Source: Lytechinus variegatus
Lineage: Eukaryota; Echinodermata; Echinoidea; Temnopleuroida; Toxopneustidae
DNA length: 64,000 nt
Direction: 5' to 3'
NCBI RefSeq assembly: GCF_018143015.1
Contig: NC_054741.1
Location: 51,289,048 to 51,353,047, forward strand
Shown here: positions 44,419 through 56,984 of the stretch, piece by piece
Layout: the number at the start of each line of letters is the position of its first letter
Position numbering within the stretch: the stretch's first letter is position 1
Translations under genes and position numbers: made by a program
Notes under the pieces: generated by a model
What the model was told of the DNA's origin: nothing
The model's database searches: none
The model's input: the letters and a program-made list of their open reading frames with translations, nothing else

Positions 44419-46650
44419 CTGTGAACACCAATAGATAATACAATCATAATTCAATCATATCATTATTCAGAGAAAATCAAAATAAAATCAAAAGAAATAG
44501 TGGATTATTTTTAGCTTCCTTATTTGTTTAAGTAGCCATCATGTATAACAGTTTTGTGAAAATATATGTAATTTATACGATATCTTTATCAGTTCTTCAA
44601 ATCTATATATTTTAGTAAATAAATACTGGTATAAGTTTTCTTGAAACAAAATCATGATATCTAAAACTCAAGAAAATTACTTCATGCAGTTTGTCATGTT
44701 GTTGGTCAAAATGAACTGATTGTGCAGTTCATATAACGTTGGTTATATTTGTTGTTAAATGCTATTTTAGGCATTAAGTATGGGCTTAGAAAAATGAAAA
44801 TGTACTCAAAACAATATTTTTCAAAAGTCAATGCAGAGCATTCATTATCAAATTATTCAGAGTGCGACCCCCCCCTCTTTTTAAAAGAAATAAGAGACCA
44901 TCTATTGTTCCATATCGAGGACAGTTTTTACCCATACTCGTGATGTTGCTGGTAATAGTATATACAGCATTGATGGACGGTATTCCCTGGTAATAGGGTA
45001 TATGCTGGTAGGCAGTGTATCCACTGAGTGTATCAAATAATACTTCCCTGATGTGATATACAGCTTGGTAGACTTAAACATTGATGGGGGGTTGGTGACT
45101 TTGGGTGTGTTTAGACTTTAGACTTAATTTTCAAAGGCAAATGAGAATTTTGAAACGCAAACAGAAAAAAACATATTTTGAGACATAAGTAGTTAAAAAA
45201 AATACCATAATTATGTAATATTTATGAGCGCCTTGGGTCGCATGATTGGCATCATTGACATGTCAAGTGGAACATCATCTTTTTAAGTGATATGAGGTTT
45301 ACAACTGTATACAAACCACATTTTTTATAAAAATAATCACATTTGATCCTTTGATTTCTTTCTTAAGAAATGATGTAACTCGGTTTTAAAAACTTTTTAT
45401 AAAAAAGCCACCTATACAATTAAGAGTCCTAATGTGCACGTTCATATTAATACATTATCACACAGTGTGGAATGCAGAATAAACTCTCCTGATATGCAGC
45501 AAAGACTTTAAATAAAGTGTCTATAAAATAACTCTATTGTCTCCTAAATTTCAGTATGAACCCACCCTTTCTTGTTAGCAGTGTTTAAGTCTTATCATGC
45601 CACTCAAATGAATTAATTTTTCATACTAGTTTGATAAAGTGTCTAAACATCTCTTTTTGCTCCTAAATTTTAGTATGAACTTATCCCCCTTTTTTGCATG
45701 GTGATGGTTTAGTCTTAGACTTAACATAAAAAATTGAATTAGTTTTGCATACATCATATTGCCAACTACTGACAAAGGTGTCCTATTGGTTAAAACAAAG
45801 CAATTCCTGAGGGTATCCTTTGTGTTGGCTTCAGGACCAGCAAGATTGAACGGCGCCTTATGGTTGATATTATAATGGGATGGGTGAAAGGATGAAAGAG
45901 GGAATTATTATGGGATATCGGGTTTGAGCTAGAGTAAATCAGCTTGCAAAGTTGTTCAGATCTGGTTTTGGGGTGAAGATGATGGACAGCATCAAACATG
46001 TAGTAGACCTGGGGATTCCATGCTGTACAGTGCCCTAATTCAGGGGAACAGAATGGGTAAGTAGATCTCTACTGGGTAATTGTGGTGTGAGGCTGAAGCA
46101 GTAAAGTGTGTTGGTTGTTTATCTAGTCAAATCAAAGAACATAGCTTTATCAAAATTAAAAACATATCTCTTTAGTTAAGAAAATATGCTGTGTAGAGTT
46201 GTAGACCAAAATAAGTAAAAAGAGCTCTGAACAAGCGCAGCTGAATATATCCATATAACAGCTGCGCTATATACATTAATGCTTATTATCAAACAAAATA
46301 ACCGCATTAAATTGTGACTGTAATTATAATGAATACGTTCTATGTTTCATCATTCATGTCTAACTTGTTACGGTATATAAAAAGGTGATTGCTCACATTT
46401 CTGTCATTGCCTAGGATCCATATGCGACCTACATTTGATGTTTGATACATTATCGGCAATAATATTCCATTCCCATAACATTTAATTTCAATCACCTTCC
46501 TGATTTATTGAGATATTTGGGAAAATAATTTAGCTGCCCGGCACTCCAGTCCACACTCCCTTGGCCTTGACAGTGACACCCATAGTAATCTTACCCCGGC
46601 CAGGGCCACGCTCCGGCCCGCATCACGGGCAGGAGCTCCCTGGGTTCACT
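44419..46650. other. Probable first intron and upstream region of the GST gene
   Basis: The start-codon exon of the GST must lie here or further right on the minus strand. Several ATG-plus-donor combinations exist, none convincing. The stretch is AT-rich; near 46230-46290 a GCGCTATATA-type repeat relic occurs. Confidence 0.4.
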
Positions 46651-47139
46651 TGTTCACTGCTACAATCTGGCCTGTGGAGAATATACAGGTAGGACTATGG
46701 TATGCCAATGCTGTTGAGCACACACTTTAAAAAATCCTTAAAATATCACTTTTGTGACCAAAATTACTAATTTCCATACAGTTTTAATTTATTTATCATT
46801 ATATTAGTAAAGTGGGAATATTTTTGTATTCACCAGAGCGCTCAAAAACTTGAATTTTGGGCATATTTTTGTGTACGCCCTCTATTGGTGGAAAGTAATA
46901 TGGCAAGAAAATTTTCATTTTTTGATCTCTAATTTTAATTAAGAAAAAAATGATATAAAATCAAATTTAAATAAGAGGCAAGTTGTATGAATAGCAGGTC
47001 TAATGGAAACTGTCAGTGTAAAAAATCAAGCATTTGCCCCAAAGGAAAAGAGAAAATAAGCCAAACATTGCCACCCTTATTTTGCCACACATGGAGATGA
47101 GAACAAGGTTATATCATAACCTTGTTCATTGAATGAGTG
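46651..47139 (+). repeat. Dispersed 0.5-kb repeat, copy B
   Basis: It matches 4635-5128 along its length with few differences and has the same terminal 27-base hairpin (47101-47127). The homology stops within a few bases of the same point in both copies, which marks the right end of the element. Confidence 0.75.
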
Positions 47140-47163
47140 CCTGGGATTGTTAACAATGCAATC

Positions 47164-47480
47164 CCAGGGGCCGATTGCACGAAATGGTATTTCCAAGGAC
47201 CGTCTTTCGTGTCGCCCATCTTTTATGATACGCTATAAGCGGGGTGTTTCTGAAATTTATGATAAAGAATTAGATTCGTTAGCTTGCTTTTAAATCAAAT
47301 TTTAAACAATTTCATGATATATCCCAACATTTTATAAACAAATATTTTGTTTATTTTAATGGACAAATGAAATATGTTTGCAGATGATTTATTTAAAATG
47401 CGTTTCACATGGCGCATCATAAAAGATGGGCGACACGAATACGGTCCTTGGAAAGCCCCTTTCGTGCAATCAGTCCCAGG
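47164..47480. mobile_element. 317-bp MITE, GATTGCACGAAA family
   Basis: The left end CCAGGGGCCGATTGCACGAA is mirrored by TTCGTGCAATCAGTCCCAGG. The inner arms GTCGCCCATCTTTTATGAT are perfectly inverted. It lies directly beside dispersed repeat copy B, with a 9-bp CTGGGATTG...CAATCCCAG stem at the junction. Confidence 0.75.
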
Positions 47481-47844
47481 TTAACATAAATCCAAACTTA
47501 GATATATTTCGCAAATGGGCTAGTAATACGAAGTTTATACGAACCTTGTACAATATGCTTTGGATTAGGCTTTGGAGACGGAGTCATCCTTACACAAGAG
47601 AAATTCGCCCAACTCAATTCGGAAAACTGACTATTTATCTCGGCTTGGCTCCACTTATCGCCTACTAATTCTATCTTTTCCAATCAATGCAGATCGACCT
47701 GTACCTCCCACTGGAGAGATCAGTGCCTGTACTGTACCTCCCACTGAGATCAGTGGTACCTCCTCGCGCGCGCTCAGCTCATGCTCAAAGCACAAAGTCA
47801 GGCAATATTACGAGACATCTCACATTTGATTGCTTGCGTAACAT

Positions 47845-47862
47845 CATGGACCTAGGTCCATG
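47845..47862. repeat. 18-bp perfect palindrome
   Basis: CATGGACCTAGGTCCATG is an exact palindrome without a loop. It is 3.4 kb upstream of the first recognised GST exon. No function is assigned. Confidence 0.5.
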
Positions 47863-49089
47863 GTAACATAGAGTGTGCGTGATGAATTAGCCGATGTATG
47901 CATGATAGTCATAGAGATATGATTTCCGTCCTTTTTTTTTGATATTTTTTTTTCTATAAGTAAAGAAAAATGGCTCCTGATTGAGGCTTAACTTAATAAA
48001 AACATATTAGTGACTCAAAAGTGCCGATCCACGTTTCGGATACCGAGAGGGGGTAAAGACAATGTCAAAAATTTTCGGCGCCAAATTATATACTTGCAGA
48101 ATTTTGCACGTGAAGCACGCCGAAAAAATACAAGTTTATATATTTAATAATATTTTGATGGAACTAGTTTGATGGTTTTATAGCAATTTCATATGTTTTT
48201 TTTTCACTGACTCAATTTGCAAAATTAATGGACAGAGCAAACTGGTAAATTTGCCGCATAGTATTTCGATCGCCCCCTGCCCCGCCCCATAGAAGCAACA
48301 TCATGTAGAATGATTTGATTCTGTTGTGATAGACTCCGGGTGTAGAATTTGTGTTGTACAGGGCAGTGATCATTGGATCATATTCTTAATATGCATGAGT
48401 ATCCTATTCAGTATGTTGCAAAATTAATGTAGGCGTACATTTATTTAGAAGTTCATAAAGTTCTCAAAATGTTAGGTTTCCTTTAAAAAAATTCTCCTTG
48501 GTCACCACATTCCCTCGTAACATTTTAAGAATTATCATTGACATTATAAATCTCTGGTCATATTCTACACACAAAAAAAAAGCCTGGAGCGCCTAGTAAC
48601 AACGGAAACCCATGCACTTCCTGATGGGTCCTACCCCCTCCCCGGCATCGTTAAATGTATAACATGCAGGCCCTGATGCATAATAATAGCATTTTGAAAA
48701 TGTGATCGTTTTTTTTTTGGCTCGTCGCTACGCCCCCCACTCTCATAATAATACTAGACAATTTTTTTATAGGAGGGGAAAGGTAGCTGCTCGACCAGCT
48801 AAAGGCTATATATCCAGAATTATAGGCCATTTTCATTGTATACCATCGTCTAAAATAGTCAATCAGAAGCCCCCCGCGAAAATGATCTATAGAACCGCGC
48901 CTGCTCTCTCTATCTCTCTCCCCCTCTTTATATAAAGGATTTGTTTACAGGTGTATTGTAATATTCAAGATAAAAAAAAATCATGTATTTTGATGGCTTT
49001 AGCAATCACAAAAATACATTGGGCCTCATTGCATGGTAACAATTTCAGAAAATAGAAGTAATAAGGGAGCAATAGTAGGCTTCAATAAT

Positions 49090-49719
49090 CAGGGGCGGCG
49101 GGAAGTATTTTCGTTTGGGGTGCAAAGCCCCAAAAGTGCACTCATAATTATGTCACAATGGGCATTGTGCAACCGGATATTTTCTCCATGAGATTGCGTG
49201 ACAAAAAAAATCGTTTAAAGGGGTGTTTTCTCCAATCTTGGAGGCGGGTCGCGCGTGTAGTCAATAAGGGTGTCACAACTAACGTGGTTTTGAAAGACTG
49301 GTCAATGGATCAATCGCGGGGTCAAACTCAGTGTATAATAGTTTTTTTTTTTCAAAGCTTTTCTTTTTAGACTAGACAAACGTGTCAGTGGAGTCCCCGC
49401 CCCCATTATTTTTTTGGTAACCAGGAACATAATGATATGAACAATAGCTTCACTAGTTGAAACTTTGTGCTGTTCCAATCTGAAAAATGGATGGACATGA
49501 ACGGGATAAGCTATAGATGCAAGCGGAAAGCGTGAGCCACAACAAAAAAATGTGATTTTCTAACTCAGTAAAATATACTGTGTTTTACTTCAAACATTGA
49601 AAAGGGTACATTACAAGTTGAAAAAAAGTCATTTTCCGTTTTGGGAAAACGGCATTTTTTTTCCTATGAGGATTTTTTTGGGGAAGGGGGACTAGGGGCC
49701 CCGGTTCCGCCGCCGCCTG
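49090..49719. mobile_element. Possible hAT-like element with CAGG(G)GGCGGCGG ends
   Basis: CAGGGGCGGCGGGAA at the left is mirrored by TTCCGCCGCCGCCTG at the right. The spacing (630 bp) and CAGGGG-type start fit a non-autonomous hAT. The flanking 8-mers do not match, so the duplication is lost or the borders are slightly off. Confidence 0.45.
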
Positions 49720-50090
49720 ACGTCATAAAAAACAAAAAAGAGACTCAAGATTTTTAAAAAAAAGGAAGCCGTTGCCACTGCAGATTATTTTGCTAAAAAG
49801 ATGTGTGTGTGATTGAACCTGTTTTTGCTTCTTGATTCTCAACATTTGATTATCGACTAAATTATTTATTTACACATCACAATATCAAAATTTGCACTAA
49901 AATGAAGATGAAAAGGAGAAACCAATTCCGAATAGCTCGAGCTCATTGGTTACAGTTATGACTTGTGACAGTGCTTGTTCGTGTTTACAAAGATACTTGT
50001 GTTTATAGCTGTGAGTGAGCACTCTCCGCAAGTTAGTTGTTTGAATACACACGTACGTACACGTACACATGTGGCGTGGGAAAGGAATCA

Positions 50091-51650
50091 GGGACAACTC
50101 GGACCACGGGACATCTCGGACCGCGGGCCGAGTTGTCCCACCCATTACGAGATTTTTTTCTCACAAATTTGCGTCTATTTTTCCGTCATTTCGAAATTTC
50201 TTGTAAAGATTTTCTAGACATATGGTGTAATTCTAATGTTCTTCACTTTCTATTACTTTTTTTTCGCTGAAATAAAAAAAAAGTGTAATTTTAGGCGTTT
50301 TTCGACAGCTCGCGATTCCCATAGGCGCGCGTGTATTAACTGTGTCGGTGCTCGGCTCGGCCCCGCTCAATAACTGACTTGATTTTGTGATCATTTCTCC
50401 TCAAAGTACCACTTTTATCGCAGAAGATGGACTTTGTTGTATTCCATTACCTCCATTTTCTCATCACAAGGATAAAATTTGGTGTATTTGCACGATTTTG
50501 ATCAAGTTTTTCACCTTTTTCTCTCTGGTCGCAAGAAGCGAACAACCGATGAACGGTCCGCTGCTCTTCATCGTAATTCTCCGTAGCTCGGCCGCCAAAC
50601 TGGCGGGGTGGGATTCAGACCGAATCCACAATGGAAGTGGGCGTGCACAGCAAAGAGCTGAGCTTGACTGAGAGTGAACTAGAGTTTGAAGCTTGGCAGT
50701 GTCGTATAGGCTCTGCCTTTTTTTGTAAATATATATTTTTCAATTTTTTCTATATTGATTTTCCCTGGTTTCGAGCTCTAAGATTGTAATGATATAATTA
50801 TGCTTCAATTTCTTTGACTGAGTGTGACTATGGTGTGGATGTTTGAGTTGCTCAAAAATATTTTTACGTGGGTGGGGGCTCGGGGCGATTTCACTCTTGC
50901 CCCCGAAATGCGAAAAAAATATATTCGGGGTGTAGCTGTGTGGGCATGCCGGGCTGAGGCTAGCCATCAATAATTTTTTTTTTTTTGAGAGGGGGGGGCT
51001 TAATTTTTTACTTTAAATTGATCATTTTTAGGCCTTTTTTTCCATTTTATTTTTAATATTGAATTTCCGTGGTGTAGAGTTGAGTTTTAAGTTGCATTAA
51101 TCAATATGCTTTAATTTCTTTGACTTTGAATGTGACTGTGGTGTGGATGTTTGAGTCGAACAAAAAAATACCTTTACGTGGGTGGGGGCTCGGGGCGATT
51201 TCACTCCTGCCCCCTAAATGCGAAAAATATTCTGGATGTAGCTGTGTGGGCATGCCGGGCTGAGGGTAGCCCTCAATAAAAAAATGTTTTTTTTTGGGGG
51301 GGGCTTAATTTTTCACTTTAAATTTATTATTTTTAGGCCTATTTTTTGTACATTCTATTTTTCATATTGAGTTTCCCTGGTGTAGAGAGTTGAGTTTTAA
51401 GTTGCAATAATTAATATGCTTCAATTTCTTTGACTTTGAGTGTGACCGTGGTGTGGATGTTTTGAGTCGAACAAAATACTTTTACGAGCTAGGGTGGTGG
51501 CTCAGGGCGATTTCACTCTGCCTCCGAAATATGAAAATGATCTAAGTGTATCTGTGTGGGCATGTCAGGCTGAGGGTAGCCATCAATTAAAAAAGTGTTT
51601 TATTTGGGGGCTTGATTTTTAATTAAATTAATTATTTGTATTTTTTACAG
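50091..51650 (+). repeat. Left inverted arm of the foldback-like element
   Basis: A unique outer segment (50091-50750) is followed by three tandem units starting near 50757, 51060 and 51370. Each holds GGTGTGGATGTTTGAGT, GGGGCGATTTCACTC, CTGTGTGGGCATGCCGGGCT and a G-run. The third unit is the most diverged. The outer segment contains a chance ORF, repeated in the other arm. Confidence 0.8.
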
Positions 51651-51659
51651 GATTTAAAA

Positions 51660-54555
51660 TAAAACTGATTTACTTTAATTTTATTTCTTGGTCTCAAGGG
51701 TGGATGTCAGGCTGCCGGGATGGAATTCAGCCACAATTGCCAATGGAAGTGGACATACTTGTACAGTCGTGAGCTTGGAGACTGAAGCCTTGCCCTACAG
51801 CTTAGAATATTTTTTAATCAAGTTTTAGGCCACTCAGTCTTATTCCCATTTGAAATATAATCAGGGCCGGATCCAAAATTTCCCTACAGGGCCGGGGGCA
51901 TTTTGTCTAGGAATTTTTGACAAAAGGTCTTTACTGCCAAATCACAGTAATTTTTTCTCAGGAAAAATTTGACAAGCAAAAAAAAAAAGAAAAAAATGTA
52001 AGTTGCCTTTTCAGTACTTTTTAAGGGGGCGAATGTACCCCCTCCCTCAATTCGCCACGAGAACTTATGTCCATATTATTTAGTTTTAATTTTTACAGGA
52101 GGAAAGAATACCAAATTAAATAAGTTTTATGTTTTGCATTTTTACCAATTATTGTTTATTCAAGTAAAATGTATTTAATTTAGTATTGTTCCAAAATGCA
52201 TCACCTAATTAACTTGTTTGAATTTAAAATGCAAACCTGAATAAAAAATGAATTATGAACTTTGAATATAAATAGAAAATAATATGTTATATTCTGTAAA
52301 TTGTAATATTTTCAAATCATATTTTATCTCCATTCTTATCTTATCATTGTCTCCCTTTCTCATTATGTTTATCACTCTCATTTCAATTAAATTTATATTC
52401 TATTACTGGAATAAAAAAAGACAATACTCAACAATGAAACATCGATCAATAGAAAAAAAACAAAGAAAAAGAGGGAAAATACAAAGAAATGACAGGTACA
52501 AGGAGGGGGGGGGGGGTAACAACAAGTCATTCTTGTCTGGGTTTTAAAAACAGGAGAAGAGTCGTCAATACAATATTGCAAATAGCAACTATGAAGAGGG
52601 TTTGGTTTTTATCAAATAATTTTTGCAGTTCCTTTGGAGTGATGTTGTTTTTGTTTCACCCATTCTAGAAAGTGAACTTTGTATCTAACACTAAGTTGCC
52701 CTAGTGTTGTTTTCCAATCTACATTTTCTAGTTCCTTGTATCATGTATGGATGAAATCATTTAAGGTGTACCAGTTAGAAAATTGTTGACTTTTGGTATA
52801 TATTTACATTAATCATGCAAGTTGCAGGTATGATCACCTTCTCAATGACTCTTAAGACAAGCTTCTGCAATTAATAAAATATATTGTATTTACTAGATAA
52901 TTTGAACAACTGGACCAAATTGTGGCAAGATTAATGAGCTATATATAAGTGACAATGGGGAACCCGAGGCTGATGATATGATTTGAGCAAAGAAACAATA
53001 AAAATTTGATCAAAATCGGATAAGGAAAAACAATATTATCGCTGCATTTTAAAGAATGATTTGTATTTTTCTGGTGAAACAGGTCTGGCGTTTCTTCATG
53101 GATATTTAATCAGCAACCTCATACATGATGTCATATCCTCACTTGTTCTTTGTATTTTATTATGTGAAATTAGATTAAATTTTTAAAGTTGAATTCAATA
53201 ACCCCGCTATTTGTTATCAGATTTTTATGAAATAAGCACTTTGATATGTGAATGTTGCTATGTCTACATTATTCATATATAAATATTTTCATCCCGGAGC
53301 ATCCCTTTAAATGATTTATTTATTATTTCTTTTTCTCGAGAAAGAGTATAGTCTCTACAATAAAACAAGTGGAATGCCTCTGGCGGTCTCACCTGCATCA
53401 CATGATTCGATATAACAGTAGTGCTGACTTTGAAAACTACTATATACAACTCGCACAAGATGTTCAGTGATACTGGGTTACTCTTATTTCCATGTCTTAT
53501 GAAATATACCAATAAACTTAAAGGGGAAGTTCACCCTGACAAAAAGTTTATTGTAAAAATAGCAGAAAAAATAATAAAAAATATTGCCGAAGGTTTGAGA
53601 AAAATTCATCAAATAATTAAAAAGTTATTAGAATTTCAATTATTTGATTTGTGACGTCATATGCGAGCAGCATTCCTACATAGCGAATGGTAAAAAATCA
53701 ATGAAATGTCATTTTCTCAGAAAATTGAAAATGGTTTTCACTGTAACTTTTGTATATCAATAGACAAATAATTTCACACCCGATCACGAAAAGAAAACAA
53801 AATTAAGTTATCAGGAACCATACAAAATTTTAAATTCATACATTTTATATTATGTAACACATGGGGCAGCTGCTCGTTTATGACGTCACAAATTCAAAAT
53901 TTTGAACTCTAATAACTTTCTTACTCTTTAACGGATTTTCCTCAAACCTTCACCAATATTTTTTACTATTATACCCCAAAACAATTGACAAGAAAAAAGA
54001 GGGGGTTTTCAATAATAAAAGGTCATTTAGTCCTAAACACATGTATCATTTCAATTGTGAATGATTCATTATTTTGTTCTCCATGAAGAAAAATAGTAGG
54101 GTGGACATTTGGTATTGTGTCCCCCTATTTTTGGTAGGGGGACACGTCCCCCCCCCCCCGATTTCCTCCCATAATCATCCCTCACATCCTCGTCCTTCTC
54201 ACCATCTCATGCACCCCTCTTATCAAGAGTCATCATCATCATCTCTCTTATTTATATCCTTCATGCACCTCCTCTTCCCTCTCATCATCAAGGCCCACCC
54301 CTTATCATCGCCATCCCTCACATCCTCATCTCCATCTCTTTCCCTTTGTCCCTCTCATCATCCCCCCCCCCTCATCAAGAGTCATCAAAGATCCTCATCC
54401 CTCTTATCATCACCATCTCTCACCTCCTCGTCCCTCTCATCAAGGCCCACCCCTCGTTATCGCCGGTATGCTATCATCGCCATCCCTCACATCGTCGTCC
54501 CTTTTACCCTATATCCAAAACTCTGCTCTCTACACAAAGGAAACTTAATATAAAA
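51660..54555. other. Spacer of the foldback-like element
   Basis: There is no recognisable gene. It begins with a diverged partial copy of arm sequence (51700-51790), then a relic at about 51864-52065 with GGCCGGATCCAAAATTT and AATTTGACAAGCAAAA that resembles the 198-bp hAT at 25502. A family 1 MITE lies at 53522-53970, and a TCATC/CCTC simple repeat at 54155-54500 makes spurious Ser/Pro/His ORFs. Confidence 0.6.
53522..53970 (+). mobile_element. TTAA-flanked MITE, family 1, copy inside the foldback spacer
   Basis: TTAA at 53518-53521 is followed by AGGGGAAGTTCACCCTGACA. The interior is full, including GGGGCAGCTGCTCGTTTATG. The right terminal repeat is lost near 53970, where the sequence changes abruptly. 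Confidence 0.8.
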
Positions 54556-54559
54556 ATTA

Positions 54560-55735
54560 AAAATGAAATTGGCATGCCCACACAGATACACCTAGAACAT
54601 TATCACATTTCGGGGGCAGGAGTGAAAATGCTCGGAGCCCCCATCCACATATTTTTTGTTCGGCTCAAACATCCACACCACAGTCACACTCAAAATCAAA
54701 GAAACTGAAGCATATTAATTATTGCAACTTAAAACTCAACTCTCTACACCAGGGAAATTCAATATTAAAAATAAAATGGAAAAAAAGGCCTAAAAATGAT
54801 CAATTTAAAGTGAAAAATTAAGCCCCCCCCCTCCAAAAAAAAAAAAAATTGATGGCTAGCCTCAGCCCGGCATGCCCACACAGCTACACCCCGAATATAT
54901 TTTTTTCGCATTTCGGGGGCAAGAGTGAAATCGCCCCGAGCCCCCACCCACGTAACTTATTTTTGAGCAACTCAAACATCCACACCACAGTCACACTCAG
55001 TCAAAGAAATTGAAGCATAATTATATCATTACAATCTTAGAGCTCGAAACCAGGGAAAATCAATATAGAAAAAATTGAAAAATATATATTTACAAAAAAA
55101 GGCAGAGCCTATACGACACTGCCAAGCTTCAAACTCTAGTTCACTCTCTCTCACTCAGTCAAGCTCAGCTCTTTGACTGCACGCCCACTTCCATTGTGGA
55201 TTCGGTCTAAATCCCACCCCGCCAGTTTAGGCGGCCGAGCTACGGAGAATTACGATGAAGAGCAGCGGACCGTTCATCGGTTGTTTGCTTCTTGCAACCA
55301 GAGAGAAAAAGGTGAAAAACTTGAACGAAATCGTGCAAATACACCAAATTTTATCCTTGTGATGAGAAAATGGAGGTAATGGAATACAACAAAGTCCATC
55401 TTCTGCGATAAAAGTGGTACTTTGAGGAGAAATGATCACAAAATCAAGTCAGTTATTGAGCGGGGCCGAGCCGAGCACCGACACAGTTAATACACGCGCG
55501 CCTATGGGAATCGCGAGCTGTCGAAAAACGCCTAAAATTACACTTTTTTTTTATTTCAGCGAAAAAAAAAGTAATAGAAAGTGAAGGACATTACCATTAG
55601 ACCATATCTCTAGAAAATCTTTACAAGAAATTTCGAAATGACGGAAAAATAGACGCAAATTTGTGAGAAAAAATCTCGTAATGGGTGGGACAACTCGGCC
55701 CGCGGTCCGAGATGTCCCGTGGTCCGAGTTGTCCC
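54560..55735 (-). repeat. Right inverted arm of the foldback-like element
   Basis: This is the reverse complement of the left arm. Its outer segment (55070-55735) is nearly identical to 50091-50750, followed inward by one full tandem unit and a second partial one ending near 54560. High arm-to-arm identity suggests recent activity or gene conversion. Confidence 0.8.
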
Positions 55736-56980
55736 GTCCCCTGGGAGAGGGATGAGTGTACGGTACTCCATCAGCTTGGACTGGTGTTGGATTCCAATGT
55801 TACATTTTAATTACTGTATTGTGATTTGTGAGTGGGATTGTTAACTATGGTATGAGGTCAGCTTCAGGAGAAGGTACCTTTTTATTTCATTTCTTATGTG
55901 TGACGGCACTGTATTGAATTCGAAGAATCTAATAAAATTGTAATTTAAACTTGCGCTTGCGGTACGGTATCTGCGGCTAGCTAGCTACGGCAACCGTGAA
56001 ACTTTCCGACCGGGCAGCTCTCGGGCGCACGGCGTCGGCGGATCGGGAAGTTCAGCTACCAGAGCGCTGGACCTTGACCTAGCTAGTCTAATCTAGTCGT
56101 GTAACTTGTGCGTAGTCTGCAATAAAAGAATTTGACACGATAACCAATGATACCATGTATGTATAGAGCTAGATAAAACTAGACTTAACATGTATCTGTG
56201 TATATTTGTATAGAACTGGATGAAACGAATTGCGCATGACCTGTGCTGTGGCTGAGCGCAATTCGCGTTCGCCAGTTTCATTTTTGATTCGGTGGTTAAT
56301 TGATACGTGTGGGCAACATTCTCGCCAGTAGTGTAGGAAAGGTGTGTCGCATGCAACATTTCACAAGCAAATTCATGCGTCACAGCAAAATGCGAGTGAC
56401 TCAGGCAAAAAAAACACAAAAGAGGGGGAAAATCTTCAGACCTCGGAAATCATTGTTGCATCATTCATCATCAATCCTCAAAAGTATACAGATATTTCAG
56501 AATCATTTCGGCAACAGACAAACTATGATTGTATCATTGATGACCAAATAATGCCAGTGTGGCTAGCTAGCGCTAGCCACACCCATCGCCTGTACTCTTG
56601 ACATGCTAACCAATGAGCTACGTGTAGATTTCATCCCAGTGCGATTTATCACTAATCTCCGAAGAGCGGAGGATCAAAACAGAGAAAGAGAGAGAGCTAG
56701 TTGAGCCGGACATACATGCTATGTTTAGAACTGAATTGTCTGCGGTGCGACGTATAGCCTTTCATTTTTACATGATACCTTATTCCGATAGTTTTCAAGA
56801 AATTTTATTTTAAAATGAAGTATTCCACTGTTTCTACATAATTTTCCTGCTAATTACCTTAGTCTTGAGGACTCTATGATTGTGTTATTTCTTTTATATT
56901 TTGATATACTTCTTCATCAAGGAGTCTTGAACTGCCGTGGCATGATTGATACGTAGGTGTCATTTTCAACTGACCAAACA
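55736..56980. other. Gene-free region with GC-rich patch and hairpin
   Basis: A GC-rich patch lies at 55955-56070 and an inverted repeat CGAATTGCGC...GCGCAATTCG at about 56228-56268. The patch looks promoter-like in composition, but no exon could be attached to it. Confidence 0.4.
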
Positions 56981-56984
56981 TTAA

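Larger units (their letters stand above)
50091..55735. mobile_element. 5.6-kb foldback-like element with long inverted repeats
   Basis: The ends are exact inverses for at least 60 bp (GGGACAACTCGGACCACGGG inward) and closely similar for about 0.9 kb or more. Each tip is also self-complementary: two 17-bp direct repeats, GGGACAACTCGGACCAC and GGGACATCTCGGACCGC, are followed by the inverted GGCCGAGTTGTCCC. Inside the tips lie tandem units of about 300 bp, three on the left and about two on the right. The middle (51660-54555) has no transposase ORF and contains younger repeats. No target duplication is visible (flanks AAAGGAATCA and GTCCCCTGGG). Confidence 0.85.

Noticed and set aside
47812-47818. 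Seven-base first coding exon (ATGTCTC then GTAATA) for the GST gene
   Set aside because: The phase would fit, but so short an exon with a weak donor cannot be told from chance.
50387-50671. 94-residue ORF in the left foldback arm, with a counterpart at 55227-55439 on the other strand
   Set aside because: It is present twice only because the arms are inverted copies. Composition and lack of motifs give no sign of coding.
54074-54708. Ser/Pro/His-rich ORFs of 120-159 residues
   Set aside because: They lie on a TCATC/CCTC simple repeat in the foldback spacer and overlap the inner tandem unit of the right arm.
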